A stretch of 64,000 nt of DNA from a virus. Each line of letters begins with the position of its first letter. Within the stretch, counting starts at the first letter, position 1. The stretch spans positions 107,518-171,517 of IMG/VR virus record IMGVR_UViG_3300010885_057925; one strand, 5' to 3'. Below, in pieces: positions 16,487-25,561 of the stretch. Under the pieces are notes generated by a model. It saw nothing but the letters and a program-made list of their open reading frames with translations. It did no database searches and had not been told where the DNA came from. The translations under genes were made by a program, and so were the position numbers.

Positions 16487-19054
16487 TCACTTTTCGTCGA
16501 GCTCAGGAACTCTCTCGAGGAGGAACTTGTAACGCTTTCCGTTCTTGTTGAAGCGGATAGACAGGAAGTCAGATTCCTCGATCAAGGTGTAGCTACCGCG
16601 CTCGTTTCGGAGGTGTAAGTCTCCAGTGTAGATGTTAGCCCATCTGATTGAAGGTCCGCCGAGATCGAATTGGCTGTCCGCGCCTGGAAAGAATCCTTGA
16701 CGTCCACCAGAGGCTGTAACATGCGAAATCAGCGCTCCATCAAGGTTGAACCTGTGAGCGATTGTGGCCTGGTTATTGACCGTGCTACCGCTGAGGGTGA
16801 GAGTAGTTACGCCAGTTCCTGCAGCGAGAATAACGTTCTGGTCGGCAGATCCAGAAATTGTTGTTGTATTAGTTACAGCATTGATGAGAAGCTCTGCAAC
16901 CCCATCTCTCTGGAAGACGAATCCGCCTGTTCCAACGTTCGCAGTAACCGTGCTACCGCTTACCGTCATCCCACCAGAGCCGACTGCTCCGATATTGACC
17001 TGCTGGTTGCTTGCTCCCTGGAAGTTAGCACTGTTTCCAGCCGTTGTCAGAGTAAGAACTGTCTGGGTCGCATTGTTGAACTTGATATCGTTACCGTCAG
17101 CACGGAGAACAAGGTCCGCAGCAGCTCTGAGCCTTGCATCGCTTCCATCACCCTCAACAACAAGATACGCCGGAGCTCCGGTGTCTTTGACAAACGTTGC
17201 ACCGCTAGCTCCGTGCGTCAGGGTAATACCGTTCGTACCGCTGAGAGCTAGAGCCACACCCGTGAGTGTTCCGACCTGCAGAGTGTTAGAAGCGTAGCTG
17301 ATCGTTCCTCTTCCAGTATCGTTAAACTTTAGATTGACACCCAGCGTATTCGCGCTGAGATCGATGCTTGAGCCTGTCAGGACCAGGCTGGTCGCTCCGC
17401 CTGCGGCGTCCATCGCAGCAATCTTGAACTCGGTTCCCGAGGTGCCGATAAGCTGACCGACTCTTGAACCGCTCCTCGTGAAGTTTGTAGCATTGCTGGT
17501 GTCTAGAGTGACAGTCGTACCGCTGACAACAAGAGCCTTTCCAGCAGCCGCTCCGAACTGCACATTTGTGCTTGAATCCTTGAGTTCTGCGAACTGAACG
17601 CCTGCTATCTCGAACGAAGTTCCCTTGCCCGTCGCTCCGTTGAGGGTGACGCTACCGTTGTTGGACTGGACTGTTGCTGCATCGGTAGCAAAGACCGTAA
17701 GGGCTGTTCCATTCGAAGACGTAACGTAGGCACTGGTTCCGTTGACCTCGAGCTTGCTTGCTCTGATGGGCTGCAGCGCTGAGACCGTGATAGTCACATC
17801 TTCCGGAGTTGACGTTGTTCTTGTCGCTACGAAAGCTGAGTTGGAATTTGACCAACCGAAAGCAACGTTGTTACCAGCTCCCGTGATTCCGCCAATGAAG
17901 CCTCGATCTCCTGCGCTAGTAGCGACTGAGCCTGACAGGAAGCCGAATCCGACAAGCGGATCCTCGATCACGAGGTTACTGGCCGATACGGTCATTGTCG
18001 TGCCCTGAACTTCAAGGTCACCAGCGACTACAACTTTCGAAGCAGCTCCACCGAGCGTTAACGTGGTGGTTGATGCGCCACCGACGTTGAGGGATGTTGC
18101 GGCTGTAGCGATATTACCTGCAGCTGCAGCAAAGACGATATCGTTACCAGAAACTGTGAGATCACCCGCAACCGTTGTGTCATTTCCAGCGAACGTCGTT
18201 CCCTCGACGACCACGCTGCCACCAGTTGAGGAGATCGTTAGATTACCGGTACCGCTGTGCGTGACTGTCTGAGCGTTCCCAGAGAGTGTGATATTACCCG
18301 CGATATCAGCTGTCGAGTCAACGTCGAGCGCGCCTCTGACGTTTAATGTGTTACCAGTTCCGCTCTGTCCAACGTTGACGGTCGCTGCAGTGTTTCCGAG
18401 GTTGATAGTTGTAGGAGCAGTCGCGGTGATTGTGGTACCACCAACCGTCAATGAGCCTGCAACGGTTGTCGTGTCAGAGGTGGAATCACCGAGGAAAGTG
18501 CTTCCGCTGACAATCGCGTTGCCTTGAACCGTGAGGTTTCCAAGTGCCTGAAGAGCAGAGCCGCTGATGACGCCAAGACCACTGATGCTTGCGACAGTGT
18601 TTCCGTTCGCAAGATCTTTCACAGCGAATGAACCAGAAGTTACGATCGGCCCTGAGAAGAGAGCTGTGTTAGAAGACGTGTTGCTGCCTGACACAGCGAA
18701 GAATACGTCGGAGCCCTTGGTCGAAGCGGCAGCGCCGAATCCGATCGCAATTGACGATGTGGTGAATGCTGCGGTCGCGCCTGACTCGGTGAACACACCA
18801 GCGCCACCACCACCAGTTGAAGCTGTGATCTCCCACTGACCGAGCGAGTTGTAGTTCGCAGTGATGTTCGGCCCACCAACGACAAAGTTATCTCCAGCCC
18901 CAGTCTTCTGGAGCGAGCCGGTGATGTTACTGGCATAAACGTTACGCCACTTGCTTGAAGTTGATCCAAGATCGAACGTTGCCGACCCTGGAATAAGAGA
19001 TCCAGTTACTGCGATGGTTCCAATAGAACCAGAGAGACTACCTACCAAAGCCAT
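16487..19054 (-). CDS. Tail fibre/appendage protein with conserved C-terminal module
   Basis: 855 residues, very rich in Gly, Ser, Thr and Ala, made of short beta-strand repeats (SGSTV-, LTVSG-like) typical of trimeric phage fibres. A central block around EDPLVGFGF to GGITGAGNN is shared with the 1063-residue fibre upstream. The C-terminus has RWANIYTGDLHLRNERG followed by a basic KRYKF tail, nearly identical to the end of the 303-residue fibre next to it; it probably acts as a trimerisation or attachment module. RBS GGAG lies before the ATG, with an AATAGTTA element 23-30 nt upstream. Confidence 0.85.
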   Translation of the reverse strand: MALVGSLSGSIGTIAVTGSLIPGSATFDLGSTSSKWRNVYASNITGSLQKTGAGDNFVVGGPNITANYNSLGQWEITASTGGGGAGVFTESGATAAFTTSSIAIGFGAAASTKGSDVFFAVSGSNTSSNTALFSGPIVTSGSFAVKDLANGNTVASISGLGVISGSALQALGNLTVQGNAIVSGSTFLGDSTSDTTTVAGSLTVGGTTITATAPTTINLGNTAATVNVGQSGTGNTLNVRGALDVDSTADIAGNITLSGNAQTVTHSGTGNLTISSTGGSVVVEGTTFAGNDTTVAGDLTVSGNDIVFAAAAGNIATAATSLNVGGASTTTLTLGGAASKVVVAGDLEVQGTTMTVSASNLVIEDPLVGFGFLSGSVATSAGDRGFIGGITGAGNNVAFGWSNSNSAFVATRTTSTPEDVTITVSALQPIRASKLEVNGTSAYVTSSNGTALTVFATDAATVQSNNGSVTLNGATGKGTSFEIAGVQFAELKDSSTNVQFGAAAGKALVVSGTTVTLDTSNATNFTRSGSRVGQLIGTSGTEFKIAAMDAAGGATSLVLTGSSIDLSANTLGVNLKFNDTGRGTISYASNTLQVGTLTGVALALSGTNGITLTHGASGATFVKDTGAPAYLVVEGDGSDARLRAAADLVLRADGNDIKFNNATQTVLTLTTAGNSANFQGASNQQVNIGAVGSGGMTVSGSTVTANVGTGGFVFQRDGVAELLINAVTNTTTISGSADQNVILAAGTGVTTLTLSGSTVNNQATIAHRFNLDGALISHVTASGGRQGFFPGADSQFDLGGPSIRWANIYTGDLHLRNERGSYTLIEESDFLSIRFNKNGKRYKFLLERVPELDEK

Positions 19055-19076
19055 GTTATTTCTCCAGAGTCAGCTT

Positions 19077-19084
19077 TAACTATT
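19077..19084 (-). promoter_or_regulatory. TATANTTA-class element upstream of fibre gene
   Basis: AATAGTTA on the minus strand, 22 nt ahead of the ATG at 19054. Same octamer family as those before tagged genes and lipoproteins elsewhere in the window. Confidence 0.5.
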
Positions 19085-19095
19085 AACAACGAAAG

Positions 19096-20007
19096 TTAAT
19101 CCTCGATCAACTGCATCATCATCTTGTAATTTTTACCTGTCTTGTTGTTTACGATCCTGAGGAAATCGTTCTCCTCAATCACAGTCCAGTCACCACGCTC
19201 GTTGCGAAGGTGAAGGTCACCAGTGTAGATGTGGGCCCAGCGGATGTCTGCAGTGCCGAGAGTGTAGGTGTTGTGAGCGTCAGGAATGATCGAACCTTTC
19301 ATTCCAACGGAGCCGGTGATGTAAATCGATCCAGACATGAATATGTTGGAAGCTCCGGCAGTGTCCGTTGTTCCAATCTTAATATTCGTGGTTGATCCTG
19401 GATCTCCGCCCTGACCTATGTTAATATTCTTTGTGAGACCAGAAAGAGTCGCTCCCGTTGCGAGATTAAGACTGATAGATCCCGTTCTGCTTGCTGCAAC
19501 GTTGAGAGTGAAACCGTTCGCGTTGCTTGAATTTCCGAGAGATATTGTGGAAGCTGCTCCACCTATTGCGACGGAGCTGACGCCGGTTCCGAATATTGTT
19601 GTTGAAGATTCAGTGCTGGTGATATCGCCACCGTTAACAGCAATATCTCCTGAGATCGTTAGGCTGTTTGACCCTGTAGCAAAGACAAGACCTGATGAAG
19701 CTCCGAGAAAACCGTTGTTGTTAAACTGTATCTGAGTGTTTGAACCAGCAGGAGGAGAAGAAAACTCGATTAGATCAGAATCACCGACTCCATCACGATA
19801 CCAGTATTTTTTTGATGATCCACTTACGATTAGTCGAACTTCCATCGACTTGAATCTAAGAGCTGATGGAATACCAGAGTTTGCTGCTGCAATAGAAGAC
19901 GAGACGGTATCGAAAGAACCAGTGAAGGGTCCCGAATACGAGTCGACTGGAACCGCGTTGACAGGCTGAATTCCGTATGGTAGCTGAAGTCCGGGAGTTA
20001 CTGGCAT
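19096..20007 (-). CDS. Short tail fibre protein
   Basis: 303 residues. The N-terminal part (1-80) has a distinct PGLQLPYGIQPVN start and may attach to the baseplate or another fibre. The middle is repetitive Gly/Ser/Thr beta structure including IQFNNNGFLGASSGLVF. The C-terminal RWAHIYTGDLHLRNERG with KNYKMM matches the C-terminus of the 855-residue fibre. It lies in the fibre operon between two larger fibres, which suggests the proteins assemble together or are alternative tips. Confidence 0.82.
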   Translation of the reverse strand: MPVTPGLQLPYGIQPVNAVPVDSYSGPFTGSFDTVSSSIAAANSGIPSALRFKSMEVRLIVSGSSKKYWYRDGVGDSDLIEFSSPPAGSNTQIQFNNNGFLGASSGLVFATGSNSLTISGDIAVNGGDITSTESSTTIFGTGVSSVAIGGAASTISLGNSSNANGFTLNVAASRTGSISLNLATGATLSGLTKNINIGQGGDPGSTTNIKIGTTDTAGASNIFMSGSIYITGSVGMKGSIIPDAHNTYTLGTADIRWAHIYTGDLHLRNERGDWTVIEENDFLRIVNNKTGKNYKMMMQLIED

Positions 20008-20016
20008 GCTGCTCTC

Positions 20017-20024
20017 TAATTATG
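20017..20024 (-). promoter_or_regulatory. TATANTTA-class element before short fibre gene
   Basis: CATAATTA on the minus strand, inside the last codons and stop region of the upstream fibre gene, 9 nt before the ATG at 20007. A GAGAG ribosome-binding stretch lies between. Confidence 0.45.
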
Positions 20025-23000
20025 CCCTTACGATCGAGTGGCGGTGACTCGAAGCGTACGGGGAAGCGATTGTCATGGTGTAGACCTTGTACGAGACTGC
20101 AGTCCCACCACCATCATTCACGTTGAACGTGGAGAGCACGTAGCTCGACGTGATGTCGGCGTTCAGGGCGTCCAAATCGATTACGGAGGAGATGGTGTCT
20201 GATGCCGCCACTGTGGTAGGCAGCGCCATGGTGAAGTTGATCTGTGTATTTCCAGTATCCAGCACCGTAGTTCCACCAGCACTCACCAGTGTCTTTGTTC
20301 CAAGAGATCTGACATCTGCCGAAGTTGTCGGAGCTGTTGCCGACGGTCCGTAGAAAATTCCGTACTGGAATGTGATTGTTGTGCTACTTGACGTTGAGGT
20401 TTGGTAAGCATCGACAACTTGAATTCTGTATAACAACGACGTAGATGTGTTGAGAGCAGCATTGTTGTGGCTTGTAGAAGGAATTGAGATCGATGAAGGG
20501 TTACCAGTGACTGGCACTGCGCTTAATCCCGGAACGTCGGTCCATCCACCTGAGCCGTTGACTTGATACTGAACTGAGTAGCTCGAAATAGGAGCGTTGA
20601 TCCTGTTCCTGGTGATTGTACCAGAGATTGTTGAACCAACGTTTCCACGCTCGCGAAGAGAATTTGTCTCGTTTGTGAATCCACCACCAGTTGTGGTAGC
20701 TACGGTGAGAGACATTGTCGGAGCTGAGTACGCTTGCGGAGTGAGGTTAGCTGATCCCGTAGTAACAGCACCCGCGCTATCCGTTATGATATACTGGTAG
20801 TTGAGGACGGTCGTAAAGAATGAACCGACCGTGAACGTATGGTCGTAGTACAGCGGATTTGTTGTTGCGCTCGAAAGAGTTGTCCACGGACCAGTTGAGC
20901 CGCTTCTGAACTGAAGGTCTGCTGTCGCGACCGTGGCCCCCAGCGTGTTGATCGTGTAACTTCCAGTGACAGAAGTCGTTATCGATCCCGAGATTCCGAA
21001 CGTAGAGGTGATTGGATTGGTGGGGGTGAGATTGACCGTCGGATTGATAGGCTCTGCAATAGCAAGGAGTATGACCTCGGCCGGCGTTTTACCAGTTGCT
21101 GGAATCGTAGCTCCCGTGGCGTACCTTCCGAAAGTCCTGCCTCCCGTTAGAGAGACAGTGAGATCGCTTGGGAAGACGTATGAATTGACAGTAACGCGAC
21201 CATTTGCTGAGCCAGAAGTGATCGATATACTTCCGGTTTGAGCCATATCGCTTGACGAGCTAGCGATAAGGTACGGAGTCCCATCGGCTAGATTTGTAAG
21301 AGATCCGCTGAGACCACCGGTAGCTTTTATCGTGACGCCGGTCAGAGTATCAGTGTTTTTATTGTAAGTTAGCCCGCTGTCACCACCGAAAGTTGATCCG
21401 CCATCGTTGAATTGAACATAGGTGTCAGATCCACCGGGAGTGCCTCCTCCGCCAGAAGACGTAAGCTCCCACTGCCCAGAAGAGTTGTAGTTGACAGTTA
21501 CACCACTGCCCGTGATGAAGTCTAGGTTTCCGACCGTCTTTCTTAGAGACCCCGTTATGCTTTGGGCAATAAGAGATCCAGTTACCTGAACGTTCGACCC
21601 GCTCAGTCTTGTGACTGAATCACTTGATAGTGTGAGGCTCTTGCCGGAAGCTGCGCTGAGAGATGCAATGTCACCTGATCCGCTGCTAAACGCTGCGAAC
21701 GTGGCACCATGACGTTGAAAATTAATCTGAGCAGCGCCATGGTTAATGTTAACTGTCGAGCCGCTGAGCTGCGTTGATGAAGTTCCACCGAAGCTGATGT
21801 TACCAGTAGTTCCAGCAACTACAACGTCAGTAGATCCGTTATAAGCGACGTCAAGAAACTCAGTAGTGTTTCTCTTGAAAGTTGTGGTTCCGTTGTTGGA
21901 CCCTATTGTTACTTTGGAGCCAGAAACGATGAGAGGCCACGCAGCTCCGGACGGAAGCTTTGCTCTCAATGCTGGATTCGCAGAATCTGACACATCGATA
22001 ACAACTCTTTCGACGGTGTTCGAACCGAACCACGTCTGACCATCATAAGCATCAAAATGAACGTTCGAGCCCGAAACGTAGATACCCGGGTAGAACTGCT
22101 CTATTGATCTTATCTGGGCTGAGTAACCCCCACTTTTTGAAAACTCAATGTAACTCGAGCCGTCTTCTTTGAATGTCACGGGTGCTAAAGCACTTGAATC
22201 AAGCACCACGGAGGTGCCACTCATAGTCAGCGTGGTTCCGTTAGAAGAAGTAACTACTGCCGTTGAGCCGTTAACTTGAAAAGAGGAAGCCCTGACCGGT
22301 TGGAGACCGCTGACAACGACAGAAGTCGCGCCGGCTGTCGATGTTGTCTTTGTCGCGACAAATGAACCGCTGTTGTTTGACCAAGCAAAAGCAACGTTAT
22401 TTCCAGCACCTGTGATCCCGCCGATGAAACCACGATCTCCAGCTGAACCTGCGACTGAGCCGGTCGTAAACCCAAGACCGATGAGCGGATCTTCAATTGT
22501 GATATTCGAAACGTCAACTGTGACAGCTGTTCCCAGAACTTCAAAATCACCGGGAATAACAACTTTGCCCGTGCTTGAACCAAGATTTAGGGTTGTAGCT
22601 GAAGCGGCGAGGTTAAACGTTGAGGCTGTGGTGGTGATGTCTCCACCGTTGACAGCAACATCTCCTGTGAACGCAGCGTTAGATCCAGTTACATTGCCAA
22701 CAATGAACTGTGAACCAGATACTACAATATCGCCACCGAAAACTGACTTTCTCGCAGACGCTCCCGTGACCCCTGACGTTCCGCTTACAAAGAAAAACAC
22801 GTCAGCGCCGGCGCTTTGAGCTGCGTAGCTCGATCCCAACGCTCCGGCGATTGCTACTGATGCGGTCGAGTTAAGTCGAGGAGAGGGAGAAAGTTCATTC
22901 CAGTTGCTTGCTCCACCGCCGCCGCCTCCACCAGCTGAGTAAGCGGTGCCAGCAGAGTCGTAGATTGTTCCTGAAACAACGACATCACCCTTGAAAGTGA

Positions 23001-23211
23001 CGACGCCCCTTGAGAGTGAATTTTTAGAACCAGCTGTTCCTGAAATGAAAAGCCAAGTGTCGGAACCAGTCGTGAAGTGAGAGGCTGTGAATCCGCCTGA
23101 ATCATCTGTCACCGACCCCATACCGTAGATCAGGAGCGGAGAGGCAGCAGAGCTTCCAGAGTTTATGATCTGGTTAACTCTTAGCTGCCTTGTTCTAAAG
23201 TCTACCGACAT
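20020..23211 (-). CDS. Large tail fibre protein
   Basis: 1063 residues. The start MSVDFRTRQLRVNQII is the likely attachment end. Residues about 80-600 are Gly/Ser/Thr-rich fibre repeats including the EDPLIGLGF to GGITGAGNN block shared with the 855-residue fibre, and YVQFNDGGSTFGGDSGLTYN, typical of phage fibres. From about 680 the protein has longer beta-rich domains (Ig-like style, for example NPTVNLTPTNP and SYSVQYQVNGSGGW) that may be the receptor-binding end. It lacks the C-terminal DLHLRNERG module of its two neighbours. Start overlaps the upstream stop as TAATG. Confidence 0.85.
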   Translation of the reverse strand: MSVDFRTRQLRVNQIINSGSSAASPLLIYGMGSVTDDSGGFTASHFTTGSDTWLFISGTAGSKNSLSRGVVTFKGDVVVSGTIYDSAGTAYSAGGGGGGGASNWNELSPSPRLNSTASVAIAGALGSSYAAQSAGADVFFFVSGTSGVTGASARKSVFGGDIVVSGSQFIVGNVTGSNAAFTGDVAVNGGDITTTASTFNLAASATTLNLGSSTGKVVIPGDFEVLGTAVTVDVSNITIEDPLIGLGFTTGSVAGSAGDRGFIGGITGAGNNVAFAWSNNSGSFVATKTTSTAGATSVVVSGLQPVRASSFQVNGSTAVVTSSNGTTLTMSGTSVVLDSSALAPVTFKEDGSSYIEFSKSGGYSAQIRSIEQFYPGIYVSGSNVHFDAYDGQTWFGSNTVERVVIDVSDSANPALRAKLPSGAAWPLIVSGSKVTIGSNNGTTTFKRNTTEFLDVAYNGSTDVVVAGTTGNISFGGTSSTQLSGSTVNINHGAAQINFQRHGATFAAFSSGSGDIASLSAASGKSLTLSSDSVTRLSGSNVQVTGSLIAQSITGSLRKTVGNLDFITGSGVTVNYNSSGQWELTSSGGGGTPGGSDTYVQFNDGGSTFGGDSGLTYNKNTDTLTGVTIKATGGLSGSLTNLADGTPYLIASSSSDMAQTGSISITSGSANGRVTVNSYVFPSDLTVSLTGGRTFGRYATGATIPATGKTPAEVILLAIAEPINPTVNLTPTNPITSTFGISGSITTSVTGSYTINTLGATVATADLQFRSGSTGPWTTLSSATTNPLYYDHTFTVGSFFTTVLNYQYIITDSAGAVTTGSANLTPQAYSAPTMSLTVATTTGGGFTNETNSLRERGNVGSTISGTITRNRINAPISSYSVQYQVNGSGGWTDVPGLSAVPVTGNPSSISIPSTSHNNAALNTSTSLLYRIQVVDAYQTSTSSSTTITFQYGIFYGPSATAPTTSADVRSLGTKTLVSAGGTTVLDTGNTQINFTMALPTTVAASDTISSVIDLDALNADITSSYVLSTFNVNDGGGTAVSYKVYTMTIASPYASSHRHSIVRA

Positions 23212-23537
23212 TACGCTGTGACCTCAATCGCGTGAATATGAACACTGTCAGAGTTTGGAACAGAGGCTTTTATGATAAGCTGTGAGACACTGACGGAAAC
23301 TATGAACACGTTAAAATTCGCAATTGAACCGATGGGAGTGAGTGTCACTTTCGGAGCGCTTGAGAATGTTTTCGTGAAATTGTAAGTTATCTGATCAGAA
23401 CCGCCGAATGACGCAGTCGCTGCCTCTATAGTTGCTGACAAGGTTGGCTCCGATGTCGAAGTGAACAGTAGTCTGGGTTCGCGACGCAGGAATGGGTACG
23501 TCTTTTTATATCGCTGTAGATCGATCTTTGTCGGCAC
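23211..23537 (-). CDS. Small beta-rich structural protein of the fibre operon
   Basis: 108 residues beginning with a basic segment (PTKIDLQRYKKTYPFLRREP) followed by a predicted all-beta domain with ITYNFTKTFSSAPKVTLTP, a pattern seen in H-type-lectin-like and fibre-accessory domains. It precedes and is translationally coupled to the large fibre. Role inferred: fibre connector or assembly factor. Confidence 0.6.
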   Translation of the reverse strand: MPTKIDLQRYKKTYPFLRREPRLLFTSTSEPTLSATIEAATASFGGSDQITYNFTKTFSSAPKVTLTPIGSIANFNVFIVSVSVSQLIIKASVPNSDSVHIHAIEVTA

Positions 23538-23553
23538 GAGACGCCTCCACCCC

Positions 23554-23561
23554 TAAGTATT
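23554..23561 (-). promoter_or_regulatory. TATANTTA-class element heading the fibre operon
   Basis: AATACTTA followed by GGGGTGGAG on the minus strand, 16 nt ahead of the start at 23537. It is the natural start point of the fibre operon between the PhoH stop (23567) and the first structural gene. Confidence 0.6.
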
Positions 23562-23566
23562 AAGAG

Positions 23567-24892
23567 CTAGAGCATCTGGCCTGCAAGAGTAGCAAGCTCT
23601 GAGCGCTCTCCGCGCTCCAAGGTTACATGACAAGTCAGATCGGAAGTCTTTAACTTCTCAACAGCGATGGTGAGACCGTTAGAGTAGCTATCAATGTAGG
23701 GAGTGTCGATCTGATCGATGTCTCCAAGCAGAACAATCTTGCTATTCTTACCAGTTCTCGTGATTATGGTCTTGAGCTCATGAATAGTGGTGTTCTGTGC
23801 TTCGTCAACTATGATGAAAGCCTCGCTGAATGTTCTGCCTCTGATAAAAGCTAGCGGAGCAACGTCGATGTCTCCGCGAGTCCTCATCATCTCAAAATAA
23901 GTCGATTCACCGAAAGCCTGTCTAAAGTTGTCAACAATGGGAGAGAGCCAGGGCGCCATCTTGTCGTTGATATCTCCAGGCAAGAATCCAAGTTCCTTAC
24001 CGACTGGTTCAATCGAGCGAGTGATGATGATTCTCTTGTAATTTTTTTCACTAAATCCCTGCATAGCAGCCGCTAGAGTGAGAAAAGTCTTACCACTTCC
24101 GGCTAGACCAGACAGAGATACAAGAGGAATCTCAGGGTCAAGCAACGCATGAAGCGCAAACTTCTGCTCTTTGCTTCTAGCACTCACACTGTTACACTTG
24201 TAGTTGAGGGGCTTAAGCTTCCCGCTCTTGTGAATCGCTAGAAAAGACTTCTTGGGATCTAGGTCTGATGTCCCATACACGAATTGGTTTGGCTGAAGCT
24301 CTGGCATCCAATCAGAAACTTCAAGTTCTTTTTGAGAATAGAAAGTGTCAACGTCACGATCAGAAAACTCAATCGCTTCCTGACCCGAGAACATCTGACC
24401 GCCTTCCTTCACGCTCTTGACATGATCGCGGTAATAATCCTCCGCTACCAGTCCCAGAGCGTCGCACTTGACTCGAAGGTTGATGTCCTTCGTCACGACC
24501 TTCACTGTGGCCCCTGGGTGACCTGTCTTGAGGCCCAGAGCCACAGCGATGAGTTGGTTATCGCCCTTCTTAAAATCGAGCCCTGAGGGAAGCTGGATGC
24601 CCAACGGACTCAACTCGTTTTCTATACGAACCGTCTGTTCGTTCCCAACATCAACGCCGTTGTGCAGATTACCGGTTGACCTTAATTGATCCAAGTATCG
24701 ATTGACGTACCTAGCTGACGACCCAAGAAGATCTTGACGCTCTTTAAACCTGTCCAGCTCTTCTAGAACGACAAGAGGGAGAACAACGTCATTACCAGGA
24801 AACGAGTGAATGCTCTGCATGTCATGTAAAAGAACCGATGTGTCTATTACAAGAATCTTTCTATTTCCGCGTTTGTCTTGACGAGGCTGCAA
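23567..24892 (-). CDS. phoH: PhoH-family protein with N-terminal PIN domain
   Basis: 441 residues. N-terminal PIN nuclease domain (about 12-150) begins KILVIDTSVLLHD with acidic residues in LEELDRF and TKDINLR. The C-terminal PhoH ATPase has the P-loop GLAGSGKTFLTL, Walker B FIIVDEAQN and GDIDQID. This is the PhoH2 architecture common in bacteria and in large phages; proposed as an RNA helicase-nuclease, role in infection unknown. A TTG start at 24892 has AAAGGAGA upstream. Confidence 0.92.
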   Translation of the reverse strand: MQPRQDKRGNRKILVIDTSVLLHDMQSIHSFPGNDVVLPLVVLEELDRFKERQDLLGSSARYVNRYLDQLRSTGNLHNGVDVGNEQTVRIENELSPLGIQLPSGLDFKKGDNQLIAVALGLKTGHPGATVKVVTKDINLRVKCDALGLVAEDYYRDHVKSVKEGGQMFSGQEAIEFSDRDVDTFYSQKELEVSDWMPELQPNQFVYGTSDLDPKKSFLAIHKSGKLKPLNYKCNSVSARSKEQKFALHALLDPEIPLVSLSGLAGSGKTFLTLAAAMQGFSEKNYKRIIITRSIEPVGKELGFLPGDINDKMAPWLSPIVDNFRQAFGESTYFEMMRTRGDIDVAPLAFIRGRTFSEAFIIVDEAQNTTIHELKTIITRTGKNSKIVLLGDIDQIDTPYIDSYSNGLTIAVEKLKTSDLTCHVTLERGERSELATLAGQML

Positions 24893-24944
24893 AATGTCTC
24901 CTTTAGAGTAAAGATATCAACTAAGAGAAGAGAGTAATCTGAAT

Positions 24945-25205
24945 ATGCCGCAACAAGCAAACGAAAATGTAGCTATCAATACGACATGTTTTTCTGAGCA
25001 CGAAAAGCGAGGATTAACATGTGAAAAGAAATCCTGCCGCCTCTGGATGACGGCAGGAGAGTATTTAAATTGCGCGGCTGTAGCTGCGAACAAAAACGAT
25101 GAAGGAATGACTCTCCAACAGATCGGTGATATATTCGGCGTCACTAGGATGAGAATATGCCAATTAGAGAAATCATCTCTTCAAAAAGCTCAATCGTCAG
25201 TTTGA
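24945..25205 (+). CDS. Small protein with sigma-70 region 4-like helix-turn-helix
   Basis: 86 residues on the plus strand, against the direction of its neighbours. The last third (55-83), GMTLQQIGDIFGVTRMRICQ and what follows, matches the region 4.2 helix-turn-helix of sigma-70 family proteins (T-L-x-x-I-G-x-x-F-x-V-T-R-x-R-I-x-Q-L-E). The N-terminal half has five Cys (15, 26, 31, 43 and nearby) and may bind zinc. No region 2 is visible, so it is not a complete sigma factor. Likely a transcription regulator that acts on host RNA polymerase or on a phage promoter class. Confidence 0.75.
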   Translation: MPQQANENVAINTTCFSEHEKRGLTCEKKSCRLWMTAGEYLNCAAVAANKNDEGMTLQQIGDIFGVTRMRICQLEKSSLQKAQSSV

Positions 25206-25206
25206 G

Positions 25207-25560
25207 TTACCGAGCTTTGGTGGCTGCAGTAAGAGCGTTGACAATCTCAGTCTTTGTGCTGACAGATGTAACTGAAAGATTCATAGACTGAGCAACTGCT
25301 AGAAGCTGAGTTTTCGACCAGGACACGTCCCAATTTGGGAAATTGACCTCGACAGTTTCCTCGACCGCCTGCTCTTCCTGGGCGTCTACCTCATCAGCTT
25401 CAACGGTTGCAGGCTCAACTACAACTACCGGTGCTTCAACAACCTGAGCGTCGTTCTGATTCTGCAACTCGGAAACTGGAGCTTCTACGGCTACAGTCTC
25501 GATATCAGAGGCGTCGGAATGATGCTTACGATTAACAAGATTGTATAGGCTGGCAGGCAT
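25207..25560 (-). CDS. Acidic linker protein with C-terminal SAP/HeH-like motif
   Basis: 117 residues. Residues about 20-75 are a low-complexity Glu/Val/Ala/Pro acidic stretch. The C-terminal 40 residues (WSKTQLLAVAQSMNLSV then TKTEIVNAL) look like a helix-extended-helix or SAP-type nucleic-acid-binding motif. It is the last gene of the minus-strand run from 28476. Function unknown. Confidence 0.65.
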   Translation of the reverse strand: MPASLYNLVNRKHHSDASDIETVAVEAPVSELQNQNDAQVVEAPVVVVEPATVEADEVDAQEEQAVEETVEVNFPNWDVSWSKTQLLAVAQSMNLSVTSVSTKTEIVNALTAATKAR

Positions 25561-25561
25561 A

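Noticed and set aside
16487-23211. Repetitive DNA resembling a tandem repeat or CRISPR-like array
   Set aside because: Repeats are degenerate, in frame, and encode Gly/Ser/Thr fibre strands; there are no conserved direct repeats with unique spacers.
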